A stretch of DNA of 64,000 nt from Myxococcus xanthus. Its GTDB lineage: Bacteria > Myxococcota > Myxococcia > Myxococcales > Myxococcaceae. Position 1 is the first letter of the stretch; the number at the start of each line of letters is the position of its first letter. Below the pieces are notes generated by a model. It worked only from the letters and a program-made list of their open reading frames with translations. It did no database searches and was not told where the DNA came from. Position numbers and translations under genes: made by a program. This document shows positions 16,497 through 24,985 of the stretch, piece by piece. The stretch is taken from contig NZ_CP017174.1 of assembly GCF_006402735.1 (NCBI RefSeq), forward strand, positions 2,049,001-2,113,000. Reading direction: 5' to 3'.

Positions 16497-17390
16497 TCAG
16501 TCCAGCAATCCCACGAGGCTGATATCCAGTCGGCTGCTGACCAGCCCCAGGAGGCTCTCCAGGGCGAGCTGGTCCTGCTTCATCCTTGGCGCGAGCTCCA
16601 TGCGAACGCGCTCGAGCAACTGCTCGCGGGCATCAGCGACCTTGCGCGCGACGCCGGAGCGCGAGCCGCCGTACATGCGCGTCAGCCGGTCCATCGTGAA
16701 CCCATGGAAATGGTGCAAGCGCAGCAGGGTCCGCTCCTGTTCGGAGAGCACCGCCACCGCTTTTCGGAGCGACTCGACGAGGAGCTGGCGCGCATCTTCG
16801 CGCAGCAGCGCGTACTCGGGGTCGCTCGGGGCCAGCATCCGCGCGAGTTCCTCGGGAGGCTCCGCGACGAGCTGATGGCGCTCGTCCTGGCCCATCAACT
16901 CCCCGGCGATGCGCGCGGCGATGATGCTCACCCAGGTCCGCAGGGGCCCTCGCCCCCCATAGCTCGCAATCCTCGGTGGCGTGTTGCTGCTGCCCACCAG
17001 CAGCCGCTCGCGCAGCATCTGCAGCACTTCCTCCACCAGGGGCGGAGACACCTTCCCGAGCCGGGCGGGGACGTGCCGGAGGATGTGTTGTTCAAAAGCC
17101 CTGAGGGCCGCCGGGTCCGCGGTGGTGCAGGCGCACGCGAGATACAGGTCGGCACCTTGGAGGATGCGCATCACTTCCGCGGCCTGTCCCACAGGCAGGT
17201 GCCGGGCCAGGTGCCGCACGAAGGTCTCAGCCGGGAGTGGCAACGTGGGCCACTGGGTCCGTGCTGCCTCGACGTGTTTGTCCAGCAGCGCCTCGAATCC
17301 CTCCACGGCCTCCAGCTCCGCCCGCTGCTCCCGAGACACGTACGCCCGCAGCATCGCTGCCAGGGAGCCTGTTCGCTGTTCGTCGCTCAT
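16497..17390 (-). CDS. Sigma-70 family factor, Myxococcales type, coupled to a Ser/Thr kinase
   Basis: A 297-residue protein. Sigma region 2 corresponds to GRGPLRTWVSIIAARIAGEL and region 4 to LSEQERTLLRLHHFHGFTMD followed by SRSGVARKVADAREQLLERV, a helix-turn-helix. The N-terminal 110 residues are an extension typical of the myxobacterial sigma-70 family 1 group. The ATG overlaps the kinase stop (ATGA), so the two are translated together. Sigma factors encoded with Ser/Thr kinases (ECF43-like groups; EcfP/PknT of Vibrio) are known to be activated by phosphorylation, which is the likely mode here. A second copy at 50.8-51.5 kb is a pseudogene. Confidence 0.8.
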   Translation of the reverse strand: MSDEQRTGSLAAMLRAYVSREQRAELEAVEGFEALLDKHVEAARTQWPTLPLPAETFVRHLARHLPVGQAAEVMRILQGADLYLACACTTADPAALRAFEQHILRHVPARLGKVSPPLVEEVLQMLRERLLVGSSNTPPRIASYGGRGPLRTWVSIIAARIAGELMGQDERHQLVAEPPEELARMLAPSDPEYALLREDARQLLVESLRKAVAVLSEQERTLLRLHHFHGFTMDRLTRMYGGSRSGVARKVADAREQLLERVRMELAPRMKQDQLALESLLGLVSSRLDISLVGLLD

Positions 17391-20300
17391 CGTTTCGCCT
17401 CACGCCGTTGCCAGGCCAGCACCGTCTGGAGCTCCGACTGGCCCCGGACCCCCACGGACTCCAGCCGCGTCCGGGCCTCCTCGGCCAGCGCGAGCGCCCG
17501 TGCCCGCTCCGGGGAAGAGCGCGTTTTCATGAGCGCCCGGGCCAAAAGGAAGGCGGTCTTGCCGGCGACCCGCGGGTCCTTGACTTCGCCCCATTGGGTT
17601 TGGATGCGCCGGGCGCGCTCGAGCAGGGGGACCGCCTCCGCCGAGGTGCCCAGCGTCAGATGCGCTTCCCCGGCGCAGGCCAGGGCGCTAGCGCCGTCCG
17701 GGGACTCCGCGCCACCCGTCTTCTCGGTGACCTTCCTCGCCCGCTCGCAGTACGCGAGCGCCTCCTTCGAAGCTCGGGTCGCCAGGGCAAGCTCGGCGAG
17801 GGGCAGCAGCACGCTCACCGTCTTCCCGCCCTCCGGGCCATGTTCCTTTTCGAGCCGCTGTAGCGCGTCCATCAAGTCGCGTCGTGCCTCGGCATAGCGG
17901 CCCGCCTTCAGGTACACCTGTCCCCGGACTGTCAGCGGCAGGGCGGCGCGTGGCGTGTCCGGGCCCAGCGAACGCTGGACGCGCTCCAGGGCCTCGGTGG
18001 CAAAGCCCAGCGCCTCGTCGCCCTGGCCCGCCTCACTGGAGATGTCTGCCTGCTCTGAGAGCGCGAAGATGACGGTGACGTGGTTGGGGCCCCGGGCGCG
18101 CTCGAAGATGGCGCGCGCCCGCTCAGCCATGGAGCGTGCCTCCTCCAGTCGACCCGCGACGCGCGAGACCCCGGCGAGGTTCAGCAGAACCGTCCCCATG
18201 GGGGTGGTCTCCGGATTGGAGGATGCCTCCTGAAGGGCCAGGGCCTTGCGCCAGGCGCTGACGGCCTCGGCGTACCGGCCCACCTCCAGCGAGGCGGTGG
18301 CGACCCGGTTGTAGGACGTCACGAGGGCTGGATTGTCAGCGCCAAGGATGCGCTCGCGCAGTTCCAGGGCCTGGCGGTGGAGCTTCAGCGCGTCTTCATG
18401 GCGGCCTTGGTCGATGCGGATGCGCCCCAACTGATGGAGGAGGTTGGGCGTGCGGAGGCTGTCCGGGCGATTCCTCCTCCGCGAGAACTCCAGTCCCTGG
18501 AGCGCCTCCTGCTCCGCCTCGGCGAGCTGGCCGTACGACTCTCGCAGCGACGACAGGCGCGTGTGCAGGTCCGTCGTGATGTCCGGGAAGCGCTCTCGCC
18601 CCAGCCGCTCGACGGCGGCCCGGGCGTGCCGGATGAGCTTCTCCGCTTCGTCGGGGCGGGACTGCTCCTCGCCCACCGCCCAGATGAGCTCCAGCCAGGC
18701 CCGTGCCACCGTCTCGTCATCACGCGCGGCCTCGGCTGCCCACAGGGCCTGGTAGAGAAATGCCTCCGCTTCCTTCGGCTTGTTGAGGCCCCCGAGGACG
18801 GTGCCGTGGGCCAGGAATACCTCGGCCTCCAACGGCTTGTAGCCGAGCCCCTTCTGCTCTTCGAGCAGGGCTGACGTCACCGCGAGGCCGTCGGTGAACC
18901 GGTGCGACACGAGGTGGGCCCGGACCTGCGCCAGCTTGTGCCGCGCCGCATCCACGCGGGAGCGGAGGTTGTCGGGCGGCTGGGGGCGGCTGGAGAGTCC
19001 GGGGGTATCGCGACATCCGACGAGACCCTCGAGGGATGCCGCCAGTTGGCGCGCGTTCTGCACCGTCTGCGCGTCCGCCTTTTCCAGCACCTCCGTGACG
19101 GCGGCGATTTGCCAGAGCCGCGCATCGAGGCACGCGGCGGTCTGCCTGGCCTGGTCCGCGGTGTCGCCCGTTGTGGCCCGGCAGGCCTCCGTGCGAAGCG
19201 CCTGCCATTGAGCGGTGTGGGCGTCCATCACCGTCGAGAACTGCTTCCAGGCCTGGGCTGCGTACGTCATGCCGGTGGCGAGGAAGGCTGTGCGGATCCG
19301 TTCGCGCCGCGCGGGGCTCCATGCCACTGCGAGCTTCTCCGCTTCCCGCGCACAGCTGGCATCGCGCCGCTGCGCCGTCGTCCCGTAGGCCGCGAGGATG
19401 CCCATCGTTCCGGCCACGGTCGTCGTGACGACAAGCGGCACGAGTCTCCGGTGCGGCGGTGGAGCGAGGGCCGCCAGCAGGGACTGCATGGTGGGGAAGC
19501 GATCCTCGGGCTTCGCGCTGAGCCCCCGGAGGACCGCGCGTCGAACCCGGGTCGGGACCTTCACCTCGCGCTTCGGAGGGCTCATCCTTCCTTGCTGCGC
19601 GGCCAGGACCAACTCCTGCATCGTCTCCCCTTGGAAAGGGCGCGCCCCAAAGAGGGCTTCGTGGAGCGCCACGCAGAAGCTGAACTCATCGGAGCGGGCA
19701 TCCGCGCGCTGACCTCGCACCAGCTCCGGGGCGATGTAGGCCGGCGTGCCCAGCAACTGGCCCGTCCGGGTGAGCTGACCCGTGGGAGTGACAGGGGCCT
19801 CGATGTGCTCCTGGCGCGACGCGCCCTCTTCCTGGTGGAGGAGCCGGGCGATGCCGAAGTCCGTCACGAAGACCCGCCCGTCCTTCCCAAGGAGGGTGTT
19901 GGCGGGCTTGAAGTCGCGGTGCACCAGTCCCGCGGCGTGCGCGGCGGCCAGTCCTTTGCCGGCTTCAAGGAAGACGCGGAGCACCTCCTTCCAGGGACGC
20001 AGCTCCTTCATCCACTCCGCCAGGGTGGTGCCCTCCACCAGCTCCATGGCCAGGAAGACACCGTCTCCGTAGGCGCCCACGTCATAGAGGGTGACGACAT
20101 TGGGGTGCGAGAGCCGGGCCAGCGCCTGGGCTTCGCGCAGCAGCCGCTGCTGCAGCTCCTCTCGCTGGCTTCCCGTGGGGCGCAACACCTTGAGGGCCAC
20201 CCGGCGACCGAGCTCTGGATCATCCGCCGCGTACACGATGCCCATGGCGCCGGCGCCGAGGCACTCTCGCACCACATACCGGGAGATCCTGGCGCCAAGC

Positions 20301-20494
20301 CGCAGTGACTGGGAATGCGTCTCTCCATGGGCTGTCGGAGCGCTGGATGGCGCTTGAGTGCCCACTCCCGCTGCCAGGGCCCACCGACAGTCGGGGCAGG
20401 TCTCGACATGTGCCAGGACGTGGGTCCGGTCATCTTCGGAAAGCAGCCCGGCAAGCAAGTCCGTCAGCGTCGTTTCCTGAGGGCACGACTGCAT
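17387..20494 (-). CDS. Ser/Thr protein kinase with N-terminal zinc motif and TPR-like C-terminus (copy A)
   Basis: A 1035-residue protein. The start at 20494 (MQSCPQETTLTDLLAG) is shared with copy B. Residues 25-36 (HVLAHVETCPDC) form an H-x3-C-x2-C zinc-binding anti-sigma motif. The kinase domain spans about 72-345: glycine loop LGAGAMG (79-85), Lys102 in VALK, catalytic Asp194 in HRDFKPAN, DFG at 212-214, and GTPAYIAPE. One membrane span follows near 374-396, then a long helical TPR-like region with repeats of about 42 residues (for example RYAEAVSAWRKALALQEAS). The protein is probably a membrane receptor-kinase that holds its coupled sigma factor. It is 74-80% like copy B by eye in the kinase domain. 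Confidence 0.9.
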   Translation of the reverse strand: MQSCPQETTLTDLLAGLLSEDDRTHVLAHVETCPDCRWALAAGVGTQAPSSAPTAHGETHSQSLRLGARISRYVVRECLGAGAMGIVYAADDPELGRRVALKVLRPTGSQREELQQRLLREAQALARLSHPNVVTLYDVGAYGDGVFLAMELVEGTTLAEWMKELRPWKEVLRVFLEAGKGLAAAHAAGLVHRDFKPANTLLGKDGRVFVTDFGIARLLHQEEGASRQEHIEAPVTPTGQLTRTGQLLGTPAYIAPELVRGQRADARSDEFSFCVALHEALFGARPFQGETMQELVLAAQQGRMSPPKREVKVPTRVRRAVLRGLSAKPEDRFPTMQSLLAALAPPPHRRLVPLVVTTTVAGTMGILAAYGTTAQRRDASCAREAEKLAVAWSPARRERIRTAFLATGMTYAAQAWKQFSTVMDAHTAQWQALRTEACRATTGDTADQARQTAACLDARLWQIAAVTEVLEKADAQTVQNARQLAASLEGLVGCRDTPGLSSRPQPPDNLRSRVDAARHKLAQVRAHLVSHRFTDGLAVTSALLEEQKGLGYKPLEAEVFLAHGTVLGGLNKPKEAEAFLYQALWAAEAARDDETVARAWLELIWAVGEEQSRPDEAEKLIRHARAAVERLGRERFPDITTDLHTRLSSLRESYGQLAEAEQEALQGLEFSRRRNRPDSLRTPNLLHQLGRIRIDQGRHEDALKLHRQALELRERILGADNPALVTSYNRVATASLEVGRYAEAVSAWRKALALQEASSNPETTPMGTVLLNLAGVSRVAGRLEEARSMAERARAIFERARGPNHVTVIFALSEQADISSEAGQGDEALGFATEALERVQRSLGPDTPRAALPLTVRGQVYLKAGRYAEARRDLMDALQRLEKEHGPEGGKTVSVLLPLAELALATRASKEALAYCERARKVTEKTGGAESPDGASALACAGEAHLTLGTSAEAVPLLERARRIQTQWGEVKDPRVAGKTAFLLARALMKTRSSPERARALALAEEARTRLESVGVRGQSELQTVLAWQRREAKR

Positions 20495-20573
20495 GGGTGA
20501 GGACTCCGCAACGCGTTCCGGCTGTCCGAACATAGCAGAGGTCGGGAGCTCGATTGTGCGTGCAGGCAGGTCT

Positions 20574-20655
20574 CCAGGAAAATTGGGACGCAGGTTGACC
20601 CGTTCCCTCTTTCCCCTCGATCGCACGGGCAGGACTGCGTTGACTCGCGCACGGA
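20574..20655 (-). promoter_or_regulatory. Conserved divergent promoter block, copy 2 (kinase A)
   Basis: Read on the minus strand: TCCTGCCCGTGCGATCGAGG, GGAAAGAGGGAACGGGTCAA, CCTGCGTCCCAATTTTCC. It aligns position by position with the blocks at 54734-54810 and 16251-16330. It lies about 80-160 bp upstream of kinase A and about 150 bp upstream of the decayed divergent gene. Confidence 0.75.
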
Positions 20656-20805
20656 GCGGAGATGGATCCCGCTCAATTCTCGATTCCCAAGAGAGGCTCT
20701 CGACGTTCCGTGAGTTCAGCGTGGGCGAATTCCTGCCTTGTTGCTGCGCGGTCCACTGTGTTCGGCAAAGGACAATCAAGGCCGTGGCGACGGCCTCCCG
20801 CTGAC

Positions 20806-20970
20806 ATTGTCTCACCCGCTGGTGGTTCTGGAGTTGCAAAAGCGGAGGATGCCGTCAAGAAGTCGGGGGCGGCGCGGCTCTCCGATGCGGCAAGGCACAA
20901 TGTCAAGGCGGCGCAGGAGGAGTCCGACACCGCGGAGAAGACGAGCAAAGATGCCACCAGAAGGACAGCG
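20806..20970 (+). pseudogene. Relic of the divergent coiled-coil gene next to kinase A
   Basis: TVSPAGGSGVAKAEDAVKKS corresponds to TVAPASGSGVPKVDPAEERR, the start of the protein at 55074, and EESDTAEKTSKDATR corresponds to KESSDTAEKNRTEASER further on. The start codon is lost (ATT in place of ATG), an internal stretch is deleted and the frame ends soon after. It occupies exactly the place the intact gene has next to kinase B. The 250 bp from the kinase start to here also match the 54.65-55.07 kb region. Confidence 0.75.
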
Positions 20971-21382
20971 CACGCCTCTGCTCTCTGGCCGCGCCACAAC
21001 GATAGTTCCCGCTGGATTGCGACGTGTCACACGCTCTATCCAGTAGCCTGGAATTGAGTACTACCCTCTCTCATTCCCAGTAGTACTCGATACAGCGGTA
21101 CCACGCCGGCACCGCCTGAACCCTCGCTCGCTAATCACATAACATGCGCGAGCGCCACGGAATCAGGGCAAGCTCAAATCTCCCGTCATTCCGTTTCGGG
21201 CACCACTCCACATCGAGGTACGTTCGTATTCGAAAACTCAAGTCCCTGGACTTGATGCCCACGTGCTCCCTGGCCGCGCCCTATGGCTGCCGAATTCCGC
21301 AGGTGGCGCGGCCCTGGACGGTGTCTGTGTCTGTGAATCCGTGAGCGGCCAGGTCGGGCTGGAAGGGCGGGTGCAGGGCGGT

Positions 21383-21862
21383 ATGGTAGACGCTTCGGTG
21401 CTCCCAGTCCGCGCGGAACTCCGCCGGCCCCCTGTGTTTTCCTTGAAGTCCTTGCCCGTGCTTTTCGTTGCCACGCTCGCAGTCGCCACGGTGGTTCACG
21501 CCGGGAATCCTCAGGGAATGCTCTCGATGTGTCGCGACGACGCGCGCACCGCCGTACGTCGGATACGGGAGTGTGGACCGGAGGAGGGGGCACCCCTGCT
21601 CCGCACCGTCGATGAGGTGTGTATCCGGGGGAAGATGGCCCCGGAGATGCGGGGGCTGCCCGACTACGAGGAGGTCGTCCGAAGCGACGAGGAGGCGATG
21701 CGCTTGACGCAGGCCGCGGCCGACGCAGTGAGCGCTTGGCGGTGCTCGATGCCCGCCCGCGGGGGAGCCCGTGGGCACGCTGGAGTTACGACGGCTTCCG
21801 TGGCTCTCCCGCCAGGGGGCCTCGAGAGCGTCTGTCATGCGCGCCTCGCTCACTCGCCTTGA
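21383..21862 (+). CDS. Small secreted protein of unknown function
   Basis: A possible 159-residue protein. From residue 20 the sequence SLKSLPVLFVATLAVATVVH followed by AG is a clear signal peptide. A TTG at 21440 would start directly before it (LKSLPVLF); the ATG at 21383 is the first conventional start. Neither has a strong ribosome-binding site. The mature part (MCRDDARTAVRRIRECGPEE, then LLRTVDEVCIRGKMAPEMRG) is helical with two to three cysteines. No family is recognised. The last codons and the stop (TGA in CTTGACG) lie inside a copy of the dispersed repeat, so the natural C-terminus may have been replaced. Confidence 0.5.
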   Translation: MVDASVLPVRAELRRPPVFSLKSLPVLFVATLAVATVVHAGNPQGMLSMCRDDARTAVRRIRECGPEEGAPLLRTVDEVCIRGKMAPEMRGLPDYEEVVRSDEEAMRLTQAAADAVSAWRCSMPARGGARGHAGVTTASVALPPGGLESVCHARLAHSP

Positions 21863-21917
21863 CGCGCTGTCGAATGTGGCTGTGACGCACCCATGACGCA
21901 GCGAGAGCGTTTGGGCG
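21841..21917 (+). repeat. Dispersed 3'-end repeat, copy at 21.9 kb
   Basis: GCGCCTCGCTCACTCGCCTT, then GACGCACCCATGACGCAGCG, with a diverged right end (AGAGCGTTTGGGCGG). It lies between two convergent genes and contains both stop codons: TGA (21860-21862) for the plus-strand gene and TCA/TGA (21850-21852) for the LysR gene, so the two genes overlap by 13 bp inside the repeat. Confidence 0.8.
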
Positions 21918-22836
21918 GCACTGCTCGCCGTGAGGCAGCCCGTGGCCCTGCTTTACCGTGGAGGGAGAAGCGCTCGCGGAGCAGCTGGATGAAGTGGGTC
22001 AGTGGCGCGGGGCGCTGGCGGGATGCGTGGGTGACGGCGCTCCAGCGGCGTCGGATTCCCTGAGGAGTGAGCCGGACGGTCTGCAGTCCATGGTGCTGGC
22101 CCGGCAGCATCCATTTGGGCAGCGCCGTCACGCCGATACCGCCACGCACCAGCTCGATCAGCGCCTCGGTGAGGGGGACGGGGGAGACCCGGTGCGGCTC
22201 GATGCCCGCGGGCCAGAGCACGCGCGTGAAGACATCGAGCTGCTCCCGAGGCGCGGCATAGGTGAGCAGGTGCTCCCGCACCAGGTCCTCCGCCGTGACA
22301 TGTCCCCGCCGCGCCAGCGCGTGGTCCTCGGGGACCACCAGCATGAGCTCGTCCTCGAAGAGTGCGGTCTGTGCCAGGCGGGCCTGCGGCGGGACGTCGG
22401 TGGTCAAGGCGAGATCCAGCTCGCCATTCAGCAGCGCCCCAAGAGGCTGACGCGTGGCCTCCAGGACGATGCGCAGCTCGACGCGTGGGTGCTCGGCCTG
22501 CCACCGCCCGAGGATGGGCGGCAGCCAGCCATACACCGTGTAGCAGCCCGTGCTGAGCCGGAGCAGGTCGTCCTGCGGGTGCGCACGGCAGACCGCTTCG
22601 GCCTGGGCCACCTCGCTCAGGACCCGCCGTGCGGAGAGGAGCAGCTTCTCGCCTGAGCCGGTCAGGAGCAGGCGGCGCTGGCGGCGCTGGAAGAGCTGCA
22701 CGCCCAGGCGCTCCTCGGCATCGCGGAGTTGGTGGCTCAGCGCCGAGGACGTGAGGTGAAGCTGCCGGCTCGCAGCGGCCAGGCTTCCAGTGTCGGCGAC
22801 CGCGGCAATCAGCTTGAAGTGACGGAGCTCGAGCAT
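21850..22836 (-). CDS. LysR-family regulator, MetR-like
   Basis: A 328-residue protein. The start at 22836 (MLELRHFKLIAAVADTGSLA) gives a standard LysR N-terminus; two ATGs further upstream would place a regulatory palindrome inside the gene. The DNA-binding helix-turn-helix includes LTSSALSHQLRDAEERLG, as in MetR. The effector domain follows (ELDLALTTDVP, FEDELMLVVPEDHALA). The last 20 or so residues (after SLHGKAG) come from a repeat element and are probably not native. It is divergent from a cupin and a metallo-hydrolase gene, which are its likely targets. Confidence 0.85.
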   Translation of the reverse strand: MLELRHFKLIAAVADTGSLAAASRQLHLTSSALSHQLRDAEERLGVQLFQRRQRRLLLTGSGEKLLLSARRVLSEVAQAEAVCRAHPQDDLLRLSTGCYTVYGWLPPILGRWQAEHPRVELRIVLEATRQPLGALLNGELDLALTTDVPPQARLAQTALFEDELMLVVPEDHALARRGHVTAEDLVREHLLTYAAPREQLDVFTRVLWPAGIEPHRVSPVPLTEALIELVRGGIGVTALPKWMLPGQHHGLQTVRLTPQGIRRRWSAVTHASRQRPAPLTHFIQLLRERFSLHGKAGPRAASRRAVPPKRSRCVMGASQPHSTARQGE

Positions 22837-22852
22837 GCCGGTCAGCTTCACA

Positions 22853-22865
22853 TGAACCAAATTCA
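22853..22865. promoter_or_regulatory. Palindromic LysR/MetR-type binding site
   Basis: TGAACCAAATTCA has the form TGAA-N5-TTCA, the published MetR-type half-site arrangement. It lies 16 bp upstream of the LysR start and about 80 bp upstream of the divergent cupin gene, where it could control both. Confidence 0.55.
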
Positions 22866-22946
22866 GCATCATCGAGAAATCGTTTCGCTGCGCTTATGGA
22901 ACGGGTCTCCTTAACGTTGGCGTCCCAGAGCCAGGAGCACGGACGG

Positions 22947-23312
22947 ATGCCCCAGTCAGACAGCTTTCCGAGGATGCAGAGCCTTGTCGTACCCCCATGG
23001 TCGTCCGTGCAGATTGACGACATTGAACCGGTCGTCGTCGGCCCCGGCTGCCTTCGGAGGGACTTGCCGAGTACTCGCGACGTGAGGGTCTGGGTCGTGG
23101 ACATGGCTCCCGGGAGTCAGTGGCCCTTTGTGGACGTCCACGACACCGGAGAGGAGGTTCTCGTGGTGAGCGGTGAGCTCATCGAGGGGGAGCAGCGCTT
23201 GGGACCGGGCTCATACCTGTTCTTCCCGCCTGAAAGCCGTCATCAGCCGCGGACCGAGACCGGCGTGCGCCTCTTCGGCATCAACCTCGTGGCCTCCCCG
23301 GGGGCTCGGTGA
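22947..23312 (+). CDS. Small cupin-domain protein
   Basis: A 121-residue protein when started at 22947 (AGGAG about 11 nt upstream); an ATG at 22896 would add 17 residues. The cupin core shows VWVVDMAPGSQWPFVDVHDT, GEEVLVVSGELIEGEQRLGP and GSYLFFPPESRHQP, with a motif-1 His and Glu and a motif-2 His as likely metal ligands. Single-domain cupins of this type act as small-molecule binding enzymes or sensors. The stop overlaps the GTG that could start the next gene, so the two form an operon under the divergent LysR. Confidence 0.75.
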   Translation: MPQSDSFPRMQSLVVPPWSSVQIDDIEPVVVGPGCLRRDLPSTRDVRVWVVDMAPGSQWPFVDVHDTGEEVLVVSGELIEGEQRLGPGSYLFFPPESRHQPRTETGVRLFGINLVASPGAR

Positions 23313-23380
23313 GCCAGGACGCCCTGACTTCCTTCTCCCCATTCCGGATGGACCCCTCGAACACGGAGGGACGGGGCGAG

Positions 23381-24247
23381 ATGGCTCGGCCCTCGCGGAC
23401 GGGCCGTCGGGACTTCCTGCGTGCGGCGGTGGCGCTCTCAGCGGGCGCGGTTCTGCTCCCCCCTGGGACGGGCCGTGCGACGAAGCCTGTCGACAGCGCC
23501 GCGCTTCGCGCCCAGCGGTTGGCCTGGGCCGGAGTGCGGCTGCGGCTCGGACAGGACACGCTCTTCCTGGACCCGTTGAGCGACCCCACCGTGTGGGGGG
23601 GCGCGCTGAAGGACCCGCTCGTCCCAGTGGACGTGAGCGACGGGGGCCGCTTCGTCCTGGTGACACATCACCATTCCGACCACTTCGACCGGGTGGCCGT
23701 CCGTCAGGCGCTGGGGGATAGCGGGACGCTGGTGTGCGCCCCAGACATGGCCGCGGCGGCTTCCGCATCGGGATTCCGCGTGCGGTCCGCCCCGCTCTAC
23801 GAGCCCATCTTGCTCAATGACTTCACCGCCACCGCCGTTCCCGCGGCGGACGGCTATGGGGATCCCCAGGTTTCGTGGGTCGTCTCCGGTGGAGGCCGCC
23901 GCATCATCCACTGCGGCGACACGCTGTGGCATGGCTCCTGGTGGCACATCGGGCGACAGTTCGGCCCCTTCGATGCGGCATTCCTGCCTATCAACGGGGC
24001 GCGCTTCGGTTGGCGCAAGCCCGTGAGCGACGTGCATGCCGTCCTGACGCCGGAGCAGGCGGTGGCCGCGGCCGTGGTGTTGGGAGCAAAGCTCCTCGTG
24101 CCCATCCACTACGGCCTCGCTGCCTCAGAGGACTATCAGGAGGTCCCGGACGCGGAAGCGCTGCTTCTGGCCGCCGCACGCACGCGGAAGGTGAACGTGG
24201 AGCTGGCACGTCCGGGGGAGTGGCTGACCTGGCAGGCCCGGACCTGA
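23381..24247 (+). CDS. Tat-exported metallo-beta-lactamase-fold hydrolase
   Basis: A 288-residue protein from the ATG at 23381, which has GGAGGGACGGGG upstream and gives a compact twin-arginine signal (RTGRRDFLRAAVALSAGA). GTG at 23309, overlapping the cupin stop, is an alternative start. The metal site is THHHSDHFD (HxHxDH), then IHCGDTLW and IHYG near the C-terminus. It resembles the UlaG/N-acyl-phosphatidylethanolamine phospholipase D-like branch (FLDPLSDPTVWGG, FLPINGARFGW). The substrate is unknown. Folding with metal in the cytoplasm before Tat export fits the zinc site. Confidence 0.8.
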   Translation: MARPSRTGRRDFLRAAVALSAGAVLLPPGTGRATKPVDSAALRAQRLAWAGVRLRLGQDTLFLDPLSDPTVWGGALKDPLVPVDVSDGGRFVLVTHHHSDHFDRVAVRQALGDSGTLVCAPDMAAAASASGFRVRSAPLYEPILLNDFTATAVPAADGYGDPQVSWVVSGGGRRIIHCGDTLWHGSWWHIGRQFGPFDAAFLPINGARFGWRKPVSDVHAVLTPEQAVAAAVVLGAKLLVPIHYGLAASEDYQEVPDAEALLLAAARTRKVNVELARPGEWLTWQART

Positions 24248-24382
24248 CAGCGGGGCTCAATCGGGCCATTCCTCGGAGCATGAGCTGCTCGAGGTGGGCA
24301 TGCTGGGCGTCCTCCCATGTCAACGCCCGGTCATCCACCAGTGGGGCGCCGTGTGGGCACCGGCAGCGATTTTGGCGTGCTC

Positions 24383-24432
24383 GCTGATGTATCACCCCCA
24401 TGGCGCAGCGCCTGAATTCTGGGTAGGCACAG
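24383..24432 (+). repeat. Dispersed 3'-end repeat, copy at 24.4 kb
   Basis: Contains CATGGCGCAGCGCCTGAATT followed by CTGGGTAGGCACAG. It lies between the convergent metallo-hydrolase and VOC genes; the left half is poorly conserved. The rest of the 384-bp gap holds no supportable gene, only short open frames. Confidence 0.75.
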
Positions 24433-24631
24433 CTGCCCAACGCCGTCTGGATAAACGACCCCGCGCGGCGCACCACCTCTTGTTGGAAGAACGCGCAGTC
24501 ATCTCACGAACTCACTGTCTCATCCGCGTTGACAGGTTCCGTGGACGCCATGGTCGACCCCGACTTCGACGCGCGCTTCGCGTAAGGGCCATGGTGGCTC
24601 TTATGCTGGTGTTAGCAATGCCTTGCATGGC

Positions 24632-24985
24632 TCAAAGGTCATGGGTGAGCAGGTTCACCAGCCTTCCGAAGGGGTCGCGCACGAAGAATCTGCGCACGCC
24701 CCAAGGCTCGTCAGCCGGTCCATACTCTATCGGGATTCCCGCCTTCTTCACCCGAGTGAGGGCTGCATCGAGGTCGTCGACCTCGATGGACATGTCTGGC
24801 ACTGGTGCGCCTGAGCCCCCTTGCGACATGAAGCTGATCTGCACAGTCATCGTTTCGCTTGAGCCGTAGGTTTCAATCCACCCCATATCCATCAGGACGT
24901 CGAGCCCGAGGACGTCCCGATAAAATTGTCTGGCGGCGGCTGGCGTCGTCACGTCCACATTGGTGACGATACGGAGGACCTTCAC
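24632..24985 (-). CDS. VOC-superfamily (glyoxalase-like) protein
   Basis: A 117-residue single-domain protein starting with GTG at 24985, which overlaps the previous frame's TGA (GTGA). The VOC fold is shown by ARQFYRDVLGLDVLMDMGWI, IEVDDLDAALTRVKKAGIPI and FFVRDPFGRLVNLLTHDL, the last containing the conserved RDPFG turn. Proteins of this kind bind a metal and act as dioxygenases, isomerases or antibiotic-binding proteins. A truncated relative lies directly upstream and an AraC regulator beyond that. Confidence 0.8.
   Translation of the reverse strand: MKVLRIVTNVDVTTPAAARQFYRDVLGLDVLMDMGWIETYGSSETMTVQISFMSQGGSGAPVPDMSIEVDDLDAALTRVKKAGIPIEYGPADEPWGVRRFFVRDPFGRLVNLLTHDL

Noticed and set aside
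20495-20839. Upstream extension of kinase A (and 54649-54861 for kinase B)
   Set aside because: The frame is open but the region is the conserved promoter block, and the zinc-motif N-terminus begins at the shared MQSCPQE start.
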